A DNA stretch of 64,000 nt from Berkiella sp963829835 (GCA_963829835.1 CAWHKC010000003.1:62001-126000); one strand, 5' to 3'; shown: positions 1 to 9,403, counted from the stretch's first letter. Notes: generated by a model not told the origin, from the letters alone. Made by a program: numbers and translations.

Positions 1-2
1 CG

Positions 3-281
3 CATCATGGAAGTTTGACTTCTTCCTCGCAAGCCTTTGTTCAAGCGGTGAGCCCCAAATATGCTTTATTTCCTGTAGGATTGGCAAATCAATATGGATT
101 TCCTAAGCAAGCAGTGTTAAAACGCTATGAAGAGGTTGGTGCAATAAACCTTCTTGTGTCACAAACAGGTGCTTTGATGTTTCGATTAAATCAAACAGAT
201 GAATTGACACCTCCTATTCATTGGCGAGACACTTCTCGTCATTATTGGCATCGGCAATTAGCATTCGGAGAAAAAAGGTGA
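3..281 (+). CDS. comEC: ComEC/Rec2 DNA-uptake channel protein, C-terminal end (cut by window start)
   Basis: Only the last 92 codons are visible; the frame is open from the first bases. They read HHGS-LTSSS, then a VSPKYALFPVG segment, NQYGFPK, a VLKRYEEVGA helix and GALMF. These match the end of the metallo-beta-lactamase-like domain of ComEC, where HGS-TSS-FL, the P-Y-SVG strand and N-YGHP are conserved. In this family the membrane part carries transforming DNA across the inner membrane and the C-terminal domain probably degrades the non-transported strand. The stop overlaps the GTG start of exbB (GTGA). The comEC-exbB-exbD-msbA-lpxK order is common in gammaproteobacteria and supports the call. 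Whether the upstream part is intact cannot be judged. Confidence 0.85.
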   Translation, partial: HHGSLTSSSQAFVQAVSPKYALFPVGLANQYGFPKQAVLKRYEEVGAINLLVSQTGALMFRLNQTDELTPPIHWRDTSRHYWHRQLAFGEKR

Positions 282-913
282 TTGACTTATTACTGGCAGG
301 AGGCTGGTTAATGTTTCCCTTGTTGGGATGTTCTATTATTGCTTTGGCTATTATTGCGGAGCGGCTTTGGGTGCTGCGAGAACCAAAGATAATACCCCAA
401 GAATTAGTCCAAATTATTTTACGTGATATCGCAAGAGGAGATGGCAAACCACTGAAGTTGAGTGAGCTAGCTACTCAAAGTCCTTTGGGCCATATTTTGT
501 CTAAAGGATTGCAGCATAGTGAACAAGGGATCACGGCAATGCGTGCAAGGATGGAAGATCAAGGACGGCAAGTTATAGTTGAGTTGGAGAAATACCTTAA
601 CACGTTGGGTACCATTGCTTCAGCGGCGCCACTCTTAGGATTATTAGGTACTGTGCTTGGCATGATTCAGATTTTTGCTGTTTTAGGGGGAAATCCTGAT
701 CCCGAAGCTTTAGCCGGTGGCATCGCTCAAGCCCTACTTACCACCGCTTTTGGACTATTTATTGCTATCCCAAGCCTCATGTTCCATCGCTATTTTAGGC
801 GTCGGATTGATGAGTTTGCATCAAAACTAGAGAAAGAAGCTCAAAAGATGATAGATGGCTTAAAAGCCTTGGCGCCAAATATGGCGGTTCGTCGGTTGGA
901 TCGGTCAGAATGA
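278..913 (+). CDS. exbB: ExbB/TolQ/MotA-family proton channel protein
   Basis: A 211-residue ExbB-type inner-membrane protein. ExbB pentamers around ExbD form a proton-driven motor that powers outer-membrane processes. The first membrane helix (residues about 8-28, GGWLMFPLLGCSIIALAII) is followed by a cytoplasmic loop and then the family's long second and third helices, with TIASAAPLLGLLGTVLGMI and ALLTTAFGLFIAIPSL. I chose GTG 278 because GGAG (267-270) lies seven bases upstream and the start overlaps the comEC stop. An in-frame upstream ATG at 221 would add a charged, unrelated extension inside comEC. Its partner exbD follows after 30 bases. No tonB is adjacent. In this comEC-exbBD-msbA arrangement the pair's substrate is unknown. 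Confidence 0.9.
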   Translation: MIDLLLAGGWLMFPLLGCSIIALAIIAERLWVLREPKIIPQELVQIILRDIARGDGKPLKLSELATQSPLGHILSKGLQHSEQGITAMRARMEDQGRQVIVELEKYLNTLGTIASAAPLLGLLGTVLGMIQIFAVLGGNPDPEALAGGIAQALLTTAFGLFIAIPSLMFHRYFRRRIDEFASKLEKEAQKMIDGLKALAPNMAVRRLDRSE

Positions 914-943
914 AATTAGTAAATAAACTGATGGTATATTATC

Positions 944-1351
944 ATGCAATTTCGTGAAAAGCGTCAGGAAGAACTGGGAATTGATCTCACGCCTTTTATT
1001 GACGTAGTGTTTATGTTGTTACTCTTTTTTGTGGTATCTACAAGCCTTTTTAAGGGTGCTACCCAACTTGGTATACAGTTACCCAAAGCGGATGTACAAC
1101 AGTTCACGAAACAAGGTGACATCATTGAGATTGGGGTTGACGCTTCAGGGGCTTATTTTCTCAATGGCACATCGGTGAGTGCTTCGCCTGAAAAATTAAA
1201 AAAAATATTAGCGGCAAAGCTCGCACAAAATAAATCATTGGCCATTGTATTGGCTGGTGATAAAAAAGCCCCACACCAAGCAGTGGTGTCTGCATTAGAA
1301 GTTGCCTCTCAACTGGGGGTAACACAAGTGCGGATCATTGCGCAAAAGTAA
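944..1351 (+). CDS. exbD: ExbD/TolR-family biopolymer transport protein
   Basis: A 135-residue ExbD-type subunit with one N-terminal membrane helix (about residues 15-35). It contains the family motif DLTPFIDVVFMLLLFF, whose aspartates include the one that shuttles protons inside the ExbB pore. The rest is a small periplasmic domain ending in ALEVASQLGVTQVRIIAQK, the usual ExbD/TolR C-terminal fold. Length is normal. It lies 30 bases after exbB and is probably cotranscribed with it; there is no clear Shine-Dalgarno sequence before the ATG, so translational coupling is possible. msbA follows 39 bases downstream. Confidence 0.92.
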   Translation: MQFREKRQEELGIDLTPFIDVVFMLLLFFVVSTSLFKGATQLGIQLPKADVQQFTKQGDIIEIGVDASGAYFLNGTSVSASPEKLKKILAAKLAQNKSLAIVLAGDKKAPHQAVVSALEVASQLGVTQVRIIAQK

Positions 1352-1390
1352 AAGAATTTTAAATAATTTAATTAGGTAATTCTTAATACG

Positions 1391-3169
1391 ATGACATCCA
1401 TTCCTGCCTATTCGAGTCGTGCGGTGTACCGACGTTTATTATCCTATGTATGGCCTTACCGTTACGCTTTTGTATTAGCCATTCTCGGTAACCTTTTATA
1501 TGGTGCTGTTGATGCTGGTATGATCAAATTACTTGAGCCTTTGTTAAATGAAGGTTTTGTTAATCATAATCAAACTTTCATTCATTGGATCCCTTTTGTT
1601 GTGGTTGGCATTTTTGTCATCAGAGGTTTGGCAACCTTTCTTTCTACTTTTTTCATGGGATGGGTAGGAAGAAATGTTGTCATGAATTTTCGTCAAGAGA
1701 TGTTTTCACACTTATTAAAATTACCCACTTCCTATTACGATCGCACGACGAGCGGTGAAATATTATCAAAAATTACCTATAACGTTGAGCAGGTCGCCAA
1801 TGCCAGTAGTGATGCCTTAACAACACTGGTGCGAGAGTCTTTTACGGTGCTTGCTTTGATAGTGGTGATGCTTTCGATTAGTTGGCGTTTAACCTTTTTA
1901 TTCGTTATCACGGTACCCTTAATGACAGGCGTTATGCATGTGGTGAGTAAACGCGTGCGGGGAGTGAGCTCGCGTATTCAAGATTCGATGGGTAACGTTA
2001 CGCATGCTGCCGAAGAAGCCATTGAAGGTCAGAAGGTGATTAAAGCTTTTGGTGGGCAAAGCAATGAAATTGCCCAATTTGAAAAAGTGGTACAACGTAA
2101 TCGTCGCCAAGAAATGAAGCTCATAGCGACTTCAGCGTTAAGTGTACCGATGGTACAAGTTATCGGTTCCATGGCTTTAGCCGTCACCGTTTATTTAGCG
2201 ACGCTCAATCCTGAAGATGCCTTAAGGACGTCAATTAGCCCAGGCGCTTTTGCTGCGATGATGACCTCGATGATTGCATTATTGCGTCCCATTAAAGAGT
2301 TCACCAAGTTAAATAATAATATTCAAAAGGGTATTGCTGGAGCGGCAAGTATTTTTGCCTTTTTAGATGAAAAGCCTGAAGTCGATACGGGTTCTAAAAC
2401 GTTAAGATTCCCTGCTGGTAATGTGGCTTATCGGCAAGTGCGTTTTAATTATGGCTCGCAAAATAGCGCCAATATTCTTGAAGATATCACTTTTGAAGTC
2501 AAAGCGGGTGAAACAATCGCTTTGGTTGGGCGATCAGGAGGTGGTAAGTCGACTCTCGTTAATTTGTTACCGCGATTTTATGATGCTTCGGGTGAAATAT
2601 TAATCGATGGTATTAATATTATGGAGCTCCCCTTAGCCGAATTGCGTCAGCAAATTGCCATTGTGTCTCAACATGTCACCCTATTTAACGACACCGTCGC
2701 TCGTAATATTGCCTATGGGTGTGATGATGCGACGCAAGAAGAAATTTTAGCGGCAGCTGAATCTGCCCACGCGCGCGAATTTATTGAGCAGCTCGCCGAT
2801 GGATTTGATACACAGATTGGTGAGAATGGTGTGCGATTATCAGGCGGCCAACGTCAACGCATTGCGATTGCAAGAGCTATTTTGAAAAAAGCACCCATCT
2901 TAATTTTGGATGAAGCCACCAGTGCTTTAGATACAGAGTCTGAGCGATATATTCAAGATGCCCTTGAAAAATTGATGGCAAGTTGTACAACACTTGTGAT
3001 TGCACATCGTTTATCTACCATTGAAAATGCAGATAGGATAATGGTAATCGATAAAGGGCGTATCATTGAAATGGGGACGCATGAAGAATTAATGCGTTTG
3101 AATGGCTTGTATGCTTCTTTGAGAGTGATGCAATACCAAGAACCTCAAGTTAAGGCAGTTAATTCTTGA
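1391..3169 (+). CDS. msbA: MsbA lipid A flippase, ABC transporter
   Basis: A 592-residue ABC half-transporter with a fused membrane domain (residues about 20-320, six helices) and ATPase domain (about 345-580). Visible motifs are Walker A GRSGGGKSTL, ABC signature LSGGQRQRIAIARA, Walker B ILILDEATSALD and the switch histidine in IAHRLSTI. MsbA flips core-lipid A across the inner membrane. The family is close to other lipid and drug exporters, but length and the directly overlapping lpxK make MsbA much the best assignment. The stop overlaps the TTG start of lpxK, so the two are translationally coupled. Confidence 0.95.
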   Translation: MTSIPAYSSRAVYRRLLSYVWPYRYAFVLAILGNLLYGAVDAGMIKLLEPLLNEGFVNHNQTFIHWIPFVVVGIFVIRGLATFLSTFFMGWVGRNVVMNFRQEMFSHLLKLPTSYYDRTTSGEILSKITYNVEQVANASSDALTTLVRESFTVLALIVVMLSISWRLTFLFVITVPLMTGVMHVVSKRVRGVSSRIQDSMGNVTHAAEEAIEGQKVIKAFGGQSNEIAQFEKVVQRNRRQEMKLIATSALSVPMVQVIGSMALAVTVYLATLNPEDALRTSISPGAFAAMMTSMIALLRPIKEFTKLNNNIQKGIAGAASIFAFLDEKPEVDTGSKTLRFPAGNVAYRQVRFNYGSQNSANILEDITFEVKAGETIALVGRSGGGKSTLVNLLPRFYDASGEILIDGINIMELPLAELRQQIAIVSQHVTLFNDTVARNIAYGCDDATQEEILAAAESAHAREFIEQLADGFDTQIGENGVRLSGGQRQRIAIARAILKKAPILILDEATSALDTESERYIQDALEKLMASCTTLVIAHRLSTIENADRIMVIDKGRIIEMGTHEELMRLNGLYASLRVMQYQEPQVKAVNS

Positions 3170-4209
3170 GGCTTTCTTCTTATATAGTCGCTTTTTGGCA
3201 TCGAAAAAAACTGCTTAACTTTTTTCTTTATCCTTTCTCGTTGGTATTTCAATTCATCTGTTATCTTCGTTATTTTTGCTATACACAACTTTTAAAACAA
3301 GAGCGTTTTAATGTGCCGGTCATTATCGTTGGGAATATCTCTGTAGGTGGGACTGGTAAAACCCCTTTGGTAGGATTTCTTGCAGAATTTTTGAAATCTC
3401 AAGGTTACCATCCAGGTATCATTATGCATGGCTATGCCAGCCATTTGAAAAAGGATGAAGTGAAAACGGTTGCGGCAACAAGTCATGGTAGCGAGGTGGG
3501 AGATGAAGCCTTACTTATGGCAAGAAAAACGAGTTGTCCGATTGTTGCCGGACGACAACGAACAAAAGCGGTTTCATTTTTACTTTCAACTTTTCCAGAA
3601 GTCGATATTATATTGTGCGATGACGGATTACAGCATTATCAATTAGCACGCGATATTGAGATAGCAGTGATAGATGGACAAAGGCGCTTTGGTAATGGTA
3701 TGTGCTTACCAGCCGGCCCTTTGCGAGAAAGTCCGCGCCGATTAAAGAAAGTTGATTTTATCGTGACCAATGGAACAGCACATCCTGGGGAATGGCCGAT
3801 GTGTGTTTCATTAGGACGACAAGTTACCAACGTAAGATCTCCTAGTCGACGTGATGAGTTGAATAATTTTATTGAGCAAAAAATACATGCTATTGCCGGT
3901 ATTGGCCATCCGATGAAATTTTTTAATATGTGTAGAAAAGAAGGGATACAGGTTATCGAACATCCCTTTCCAGATCATCATCAATTTGTGTCCAGTGATC
4001 TTCAGTTCAATGATAACTATCCTATTTTAATGACAGAAAAAGATGCCGTGAAATGTCAATCTTTTGCAGGGCCAAATTGTTGGGCTGCTCATTTAGACGT
4101 ATCTGTGGAAAAAGAGTTTTTAGATAATTTGTTACGGAGAATACAAAGTGGACAAAAAGCTACTGGACATCTTAGCTTGCCCGATCTGCAAGCAACCCCT
4201 CCTGTATAA
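3166..4209 (+). CDS. lpxK: Tetraacyldisaccharide 4'-kinase LpxK
   Basis: A 347-residue membrane-associated kinase that adds the 4'-phosphate to the lipid A disaccharide precursor. A hydrophobic N-terminal helix (about residues 18-42) is followed by VPVIIVGNISVGGTGKTP, the LpxK P-loop with its strand. Further matches are the DDGLQHYQLARDIEI block, the GPLRE motif and TEKDAVK near the C-terminus. The start is TTG at 3166, overlapping the msbA stop (TTGA); no ATG gives a better N-terminus. The last 62 bases overlap a Trm112-like mini-gene in another reading frame. Slightly longer than the E. coli enzyme because of its C-terminal tail. Confidence 0.95.
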   Translation: MRLSSYIVAFWHRKKLLNFFLYPFSLVFQFICYLRYFCYTQLLKQERFNVPVIIVGNISVGGTGKTPLVGFLAEFLKSQGYHPGIIMHGYASHLKKDEVKTVAATSHGSEVGDEALLMARKTSCPIVAGRQRTKAVSFLLSTFPEVDIILCDDGLQHYQLARDIEIAVIDGQRRFGNGMCLPAGPLRESPRRLKKVDFIVTNGTAHPGEWPMCVSLGRQVTNVRSPSRRDELNNFIEQKIHAIAGIGHPMKFFNMCRKEGIQVIEHPFPDHHQFVSSDLQFNDNYPILMTEKDAVKCQSFAGPNCWAAHLDVSVEKEFLDNLLRRIQSGQKATGHLSLPDLQATPPV

Positions 4210-4327
4210 AAGAGATAAAAATGAATTGATTTGCAAATTGGATAAACTCGCCTATCCAATAAGAGATGATATACCTGTCATGTTAGAGGAAGAAGCGCGC
4301 AGAATATTAAGCGATGAAGAATATTAA
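4148..4327 (+). CDS. ycaR: Trm112-like/UPF0434 small zinc-ribbon-type protein (YcaR-like)
   Basis: A 59-residue gene lying partly inside the 3' end of lpxK in another frame. From GTG 4148 it reads KLLDILACPICKQPL, then ELICKLDKLAYPIRDDIPVM and ends in EEY. This is the compact Trm112/YcaR fold with the CPxCK motif, the AYPIRDGIPVM-type strand and the acidic tail; only the first Cys pair and one further Cys are visible. GGAG at 4136-4139, eight bases before GTG, supports the start. E. coli ycaR also sits directly after lpxK, so position agrees with sequence. Function is uncertain; Trm112 proteins activate methyltransferases in eukaryotes and archaea. The YyaL-type gene starts two bases after its stop. 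Confidence 0.85.
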   Translation: MDKKLLDILACPICKQPLLYKRDKNELICKLDKLAYPIRDDIPVMLEEEARRILSDEEY

Positions 4328-4329
4328 GA

Positions 4330-6309
4330 ATGACTTCCTATAATAGGCTGATAAATGAGACCAGTCCCTATTTATTGCAGCATGCTCATAATCCAGTCAA
4401 TTGGTATCCATGGTGTGATGAAGCGTTAGCCTTAGCAAAAAGCCAGGATAAGCCGATCTTATTATCAATAGGATATGCAGCTTGTCATTGGTGTCATGTG
4501 ATGGCTCATGAATCCTTTGAAGATGAAGCAACTGCCACGCTCATGAATAAATTGTTTATCAATATTAAAGTTGATAAAGAAGAGCGACCCGATATCGATA
4601 AAGTCTATCAGCAGCTACATCAGGTATTGATAAGACAGGGAGGGGGCTGGCCTTTGACGGTCTTTTTAGCGCCAGATGATCTCATGCCATTTTACAGTGG
4701 CACCTATTTTCCAAAGGAAAGACATTTTAGCAGGCCTTCCTTTCAAGAAATATGTCAGGTTATCAGTGATTTCTATTTAAGAGATAGAACGGCCATCCAT
4801 GAGCAAAATCAACAGTTGGCGCAAGCGATTGCTCATCTTGAAAAACCCGCCGATCCCTATTTACATCAAATTAAAATGACACCACTGATAGCCGCCAAAG
4901 GGCAATGGTTACAAGAATTTGATAAGCGCTATGGCGGTTTTCAAGGTGCACCAAAATTTCCAATGCCTGCTGTATTAAGTGGGATTTTATATCTCAAAGA
5001 TGATGAACTTTTGCAATGTGTTCTTTTTTCACTGGACAAAATGGCGCAAGGTGGACTTTATGATCATCTTGGCGGCGGCTTCTTTCGCTATTGTGTTGAT
5101 GAAAAGTGGCAGATCCCACACTTTGAAAAGATGCTCTATGATAATGCGCAAATGATTGGTCTTTATGCGCAAGGCTATGCGTTCACCCACAATGAAAACT
5201 TAAAAGAAGTAGCCCTAGAGTGCATTGATTGGGCAAGCTTTGAAATGCACTCAAAAGAAGGTGGCTTTTATTCCTCTTTAGATGCCGATAGCGAAGGGGA
5301 AGAGGGAAAATATTATGCTTGGGATAAAAGTGAATTTGAATCTTTGCTAGATGAAAATGAGTTTGAGCAACTTAAAAAAACCTATGAGCTAAATGAGACG
5401 CCTAATTTTGAACATAAATGGCATTTAGTTCAAAGACAAAATAAAGAATCACTTTCATTATCCATTAAAGAAAAATTAATAAACTATCGTGCATCCAGAG
5501 TGCGCCCAGGCCTTGATGATAAAATATTATGTTCATGGAATGCCTTGATGCTAAAAAGCTTGAGCATCAGTAGTATCATCTTTCAAGACAATGTGATTTT
5601 GCAGCAAGCCACACAATTAATTCAATTTATAAAAGACACACTATTTTATGATAACAAATTGTGGGTCACTTATAGCAAAGGACAACGCAAACAGAGTGGC
5701 TTTTTAGATGACTATGCTTATTTACTAGATGCATGTTGGTATTATCTGCAAGCACATTGGGATGCTCAAATCCTTGCTTTTGCAAAAACCATAGCAGATA
5801 TTTTAATGAGTGATTTTTGGGATAAAGAGCAGGGTGGTTTTCACTTTACATCAAAGCATCATGAAAGACTTATTCTTCGAGTCCAATCTTGGATTGATGA
5901 TGTGATGCCTGCTGGTGCAAGTGTTGCAGCCCTGGCTTTGCACCGATTTGGTTCTTTATTAAACCGAGTCGACTATACGGAGATGGCTGATAAATCATTA
6001 TCAATGACCCAAGGCTTGTTGGAACAAAATGCGAGATATTACCCAACACTCTTAGTATTGCAATCTGAGTATTTGTCCTCACCTGCAATTGTTATTATTC
6101 AGGGGAAAGCTGAGTTGGTTGCCTATGCCAAAGAGCTGTTATTTAGTGCCTATATTCCCAATCGTTTTGTATTTGCGCTTGATGAAAGCATTCCTGCTGA
6201 ACTAAAACAATATGAGTCCAAAGATGACTTGAGCATTTATATTTGTTCGGGGAATGTGTGCGGGGCGCCGTTGAAGAGTATTAAAGAATTAAAAGACTAT
6301 CTGAAGTAG
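4330..6309 (+). CDS. YyaL-type thioredoxin-domain protein (DUF255)
   Basis: A 659-residue protein of the YyaL/spermatogenesis-associated-20 family. The N-terminus (residues 1-170) is a thioredoxin-like domain with SPYLLQHAHNPVNWYPW, the ACHWCHVM active-site-like CxxC and GGWPLTVFL. The rest is an (alpha/alpha)-barrel resembling N-acylglucosamine 2-epimerases, with GGFQGAPKFP, DHLGGGFFRYCVDE and PHFEKMLYDNAQM. Length is normal. The biochemical role of the family is not established; a redox or carbohydrate-processing role is inference. It follows the Trm112-like gene after two bases. Its stop codon lies inside a palindromic repeat that separates it from convergent rne. Confidence 0.9.
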   Translation: MTSYNRLINETSPYLLQHAHNPVNWYPWCDEALALAKSQDKPILLSIGYAACHWCHVMAHESFEDEATATLMNKLFINIKVDKEERPDIDKVYQQLHQVLIRQGGGWPLTVFLAPDDLMPFYSGTYFPKERHFSRPSFQEICQVISDFYLRDRTAIHEQNQQLAQAIAHLEKPADPYLHQIKMTPLIAAKGQWLQEFDKRYGGFQGAPKFPMPAVLSGILYLKDDELLQCVLFSLDKMAQGGLYDHLGGGFFRYCVDEKWQIPHFEKMLYDNAQMIGLYAQGYAFTHNENLKEVALECIDWASFEMHSKEGGFYSSLDADSEGEEGKYYAWDKSEFESLLDENEFEQLKKTYELNETPNFEHKWHLVQRQNKESLSLSIKEKLINYRASRVRPGLDDKILCSWNALMLKSLSISSIIFQDNVILQQATQLIQFIKDTLFYDNKLWVTYSKGQRKQSGFLDDYAYLLDACWYYLQAHWDAQILAFAKTIADILMSDFWDKEQGGFHFTSKHHERLILRVQSWIDDVMPAGASVAALALHRFGSLLNRVDYTEMADKSLSMTQGLLEQNARYYPTLLVLQSEYLSSPAIVIIQGKAELVAYAKELLFSAYIPNRFVFALDESIPAELKQYESKDDLSIYICSGNVCGAPLKSIKELKDYLK

Positions 6310-6377
6310 GGTGGGCTAAGCTTAGCGTGCCCACCACTCTAAGATGGTGGACACGCTAAGAGCTTTGTCCACCCTAC
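6306..6377. repeat. Palindromic intergenic repeat, copy A
   Basis: A 72-base imperfect palindrome beginning GTAGGGTGGGC and ending in the reverse complement GTCCACCCTAC. Inner arms read TTAGCGTGCCCACC and GGTGGACACGCTAA. A second copy of the same design occurs at 20925-21003. It sits between the convergent yyaL-type gene and rne, where the hairpin could act as a bidirectional terminator or mRNA stabiliser. Palindromic units starting GTAGGGTGGGC are widely scattered in proteobacterial intergenic regions; no coding capacity. Confidence 0.85.
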
Positions 6378-6391
6378 GAAAAAAGAATCAT

Positions 6392-9136
6392 TTATCGATT
6401 ATGGTTATCGTCTTCTTCCATAATCACTTCATAAGAACTCTCTTTTTCTTTCTTCTCTTCCACACGTGCTGGTGCTTCAGGTCCTTTCTTAGTGACCACT
6501 TGATTCAATGGTGCTGAGCGAGGCTGAACAACAGGCGTTTCTTCCATTGTTACCATATTCTCATTCGATGGCACAACAGTCGTTATTTTTTGCGGCACAT
6601 GCTCTACAACACTTGCTGGGGTTTCAGTTTTCTTGGTCGTGACCAAAGTAAAATGATGTTCAGGCACTGGCGTTGAAGCTTCACTTAAGGTAACCACGGT
6701 ATTTTCTTTCTCAGCTTCTGTCAGCTTGACGATGCTAATGGCATCTTGCAGCCTGCGAGCCGCTCTAGCCTCTGGTGTATTGATATCAAGCACTGGTGCT
6801 GGCGGTCTTTCTTTTTGTGCTGGTCGCTGTTGTTGAACATAAGGAGTACTTTCCTTAGGTGTTGCAGCATGGCTTTCCTGTTTTGATCTATCATCTGAGT
6901 CTCTGATGTCAGGAATAACAGTTTCAGCAACTTCTGGTTTTATTTCAAAAGCAGTTGGTTGATTCTTATCATCTTGAAAATCAGAGAAAGGTTTCTCTTC
7001 AAATCCTTGTTGTTGGTTTTGATCACGTGGATAACGTTCACCACGATTTTGTCCGCCTTGACGACGATGACGATGATGACGGCGTCCTCCACGTTCATCT
7101 CGTGGCTCACCACGATCGGTTCGTTGATCGCTACGTTGCTCGGGTCTTTGCTCGCCACGATCCTGGCGTGGTTCACCGCGCTCGTGACGTGGCTCACCTC
7201 GTTCATGTCTTGGTTCACTTCGTTCGTGCCGTGGTTCACCACGCTCCTGCCGTGGTTCACCGCGCTCGTGACGTGGTTCACCGCGCTCGTGACGTGGTTC
7301 ACCACGCTCAGCACGTTCTGTACGCTCTCCACGTTCATGACTACCTCTTTGCTGACCACGACCTCTTCTGTGGTGGTGATGTCCTCTACTAGGTGGACGA
7401 TGCTCAGAAGGTGTTGTTGCTGTAGCAGTATACTGTGAGCCGGTACGACGCGGTGTATCAGAAGCGGTCGTATCACCAAAAATGGCAGACCACACTCGCT
7501 TAATAAATCCTTTATCACGTGTTATTTGTAATGGCGCAGCAATAGGCGTGATCTTGATAGCGGGTTCATCAGTCTTTTCTCTTTGAACTGGTGCTGTTAC
7601 ATCTTCTATTTTGCGCTCAATGGGGGTGATAAGTTTGAAGCTTGGTACATCCTCTTGATCAGTTGCATCATCTTCGCGTATGCGAACAACTTGGTATTGA
7701 GGCGTTACCATGTGTGGATTTGGCAGTAATATGATGCGGATTTGATGTCTTTCTTCAAGCGTTAATACGGCTTGACGTTTTTCATTTAGCAAGTAAGCAG
7801 CCAGATCGACAGGTACTTGTACGTTCACTTGACGCGTATTTTCTTTCATTGCCTCATCTTCAATGATACGCATAAGCGCTAAAGCTAACGATTGAATATT
7901 GCGAATGGTGCCTTGTCCTTCACAACGAGGGCAGGAAACACCACTTGAATCACCTAAAGAGGGACGTAATCGTTGGCGAGACATTTCGAGCAAACCAAAT
8001 CGTGATATGCGCCCTAGTTGAATACGAGCCCGATCTGCGGCTAACTCTTCTCTGAGATGGTTTTCAACCATTCGTTGATGTCTTGTCGAATTCATATCGA
8101 TAAAATCGATAACAATTAATCCGCCAATGTCACGCAAGCGTAATTGACGTGCAATTTCTTTAGCAGCAACAAGATTGGTTTGTAATGCTGTTTCTTCAAT
8201 GTCACTACCTTCGGTTGCTCTTGCAGAGTTAATATCGATGGCAATCAGTGCTTCGGTTGGGTCGATAACGATAGAGGCGCCATTTTCAAGCGCTACTTCG
8301 CGCTTAAAGGCAGATTCAATTTGGCTTTCAATTTGAAAGCGGTTAAACAAGGGGATAGCGTCTTGATAACGTTTAACGCGATCTGCAAAATCAGGACGCA
8401 CAACTTGGATGTGCTTTTTAGCGTGCTGATAAGCTTCTTCGGTATCGACTAAGATTTCTGCAATATCAGGCCGCAGATAATCACGAAGCGCGCGTATAAT
8501 AACATCGCTCTCACGATGAATGAGAAAAGGAGCAGGACGTTGTGATGCTTGTACAATGGCTTGCCACTGGCTGAGCAACACATCTAAGTCCCAGCTAAGC
8601 TCTTCTAAGTTACGTCCAACGCCAGCGGTACGAACGATAAGACCCATTCCTTCAGGCAATGCGAGCTGACTTAAGGCATCTTTTAGATCGTTACGTTCAT
8701 CACCTTCAATGCGCCTAGAGATACCACCAGCTCGAGGATTATTTGGCATTAAAACTAAGTAACAGCCTGCTAAGCCTATGTAGGTAGTAAGAGCAGCACC
8801 TTTATTGCCACGTTCTTCCTTGTCGACTTGAACAATCAGTTCTTGTCCTGGTCGAAGAGCATCTCTAATGTGAGGTCTACCGCCATCATGACCATGGCTA
8901 AAATATTCTCTCGCGACTTCTTTGAGCGGCAAAAATCCATGGCGATCAGCACCATAGTCAATAAAAGCGGCTTCAAGACTGGGTTCAACTCGTGTTACGC
9001 GACCTTTGTAAATGCTTGCTTTTTTTTGTACTCGGCCAGTGCGTTCAATGTCGAGATCATAAAGGCTTTGCCCATCGACTAAGGCGACACGTAGTTCTTC
9101 TTTTTGCGTTGCATTGATTAACATTCTTTTAGTCAT
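6392..9136 (-). CDS. rne: Ribonuclease E
   Basis: A 914-residue endoribonuclease that starts mRNA decay and matures rRNA and tRNA. The N-terminal catalytic half is complete: start MTKRMLINATQKEELRVAL, S1 domain (about 35-125) with GRVTRVEPSLEAAFIDYG, catalytic aspartates in IDINSAR and VIDFIDM, and the zinc-link CPRCEGQG. The C-terminal half is a disordered scaffold rich in Arg/Gly/Glu/His with seven tandem RGEPRHE-like units (7160-7306), followed by low-complexity sequence. Such tails bind RNA and degradosome partners, but no conserved partner motif could be recognised. A short GGA lies before the ATG. Transcribed divergently from rluC, as in E. coli. Confidence 0.95.
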   Translation of the reverse strand: MTKRMLINATQKEELRVALVDGQSLYDLDIERTGRVQKKASIYKGRVTRVEPSLEAAFIDYGADRHGFLPLKEVAREYFSHGHDGGRPHIRDALRPGQELIVQVDKEERGNKGAALTTYIGLAGCYLVLMPNNPRAGGISRRIEGDERNDLKDALSQLALPEGMGLIVRTAGVGRNLEELSWDLDVLLSQWQAIVQASQRPAPFLIHRESDVIIRALRDYLRPDIAEILVDTEEAYQHAKKHIQVVRPDFADRVKRYQDAIPLFNRFQIESQIESAFKREVALENGASIVIDPTEALIAIDINSARATEGSDIEETALQTNLVAAKEIARQLRLRDIGGLIVIDFIDMNSTRHQRMVENHLREELAADRARIQLGRISRFGLLEMSRQRLRPSLGDSSGVSCPRCEGQGTIRNIQSLALALMRIIEDEAMKENTRQVNVQVPVDLAAYLLNEKRQAVLTLEERHQIRIILLPNPHMVTPQYQVVRIREDDATDQEDVPSFKLITPIERKIEDVTAPVQREKTDEPAIKITPIAAPLQITRDKGFIKRVWSAIFGDTTASDTPRRTGSQYTATATTPSEHRPPSRGHHHHRRGRGQQRGSHERGERTERAERGEPRHERGEPRHERGEPRQERGEPRHERSEPRHERGEPRHERGEPRQDRGEQRPEQRSDQRTDRGEPRDERGGRRHHRHRRQGGQNRGERYPRDQNQQQGFEEKPFSDFQDDKNQPTAFEIKPEVAETVIPDIRDSDDRSKQESHAATPKESTPYVQQQRPAQKERPPAPVLDINTPEARAARRLQDAISIVKLTEAEKENTVVTLSEASTPVPEHHFTLVTTKKTETPASVVEHVPQKITTVVPSNENMVTMEETPVVQPRSAPLNQVVTKKGPEAPARVEEKKEKESSYEVIMEEDDNHNR
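7160..7306 (-). repeat. Seven 21-base tandem units inside rne
   Basis: Seven in-frame 21-base units coding RGEPRHE with small variations (RQE, SEPRHE, RQD), within the disordered RNase E tail. Units are nearly identical at DNA level, which suggests recent slippage or unequal recombination. The strong repeat creates long false reading frames on both strands here. Not CRISPR: no unique spacers. Confidence 0.9.
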
Positions 9137-9403
9137 AATATTCCGTGCATTTTATCTTTTGTTTTATTTAGTTTTAGTGTGTGGAGTCATTCTTAAATAC
9201 CAGCAAGGGGGGCAAATAGGGAGATGATTATTTTACTAGCCTTGCTTGGTGAGCTCCTATGGCATAATGTTGCCAAGTAAGTCTTATAAATTCATTAAGC
9301 GCTTACAACGTTGCCATTTTATCAGTTTTTGACCAACCGAACTAGTTGATCTCTATAGGGAAAAAAAGCGGACAAAAAGAAGTGAGCAGTATATAATCTT
9401 CAG

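Noticed and set aside
221..277. N-terminal extension of exbB from ATG 221
   Set aside because: It lies inside comEC, adds a charged segment not found in ExbB, and the GTG at 278 has a good ribosome site.
6940..7518. Repetitive frames on both strands inside rne
   Set aside because: Shadows of the RGEPRHE-coding repeat; the RNase E frame explains the region.
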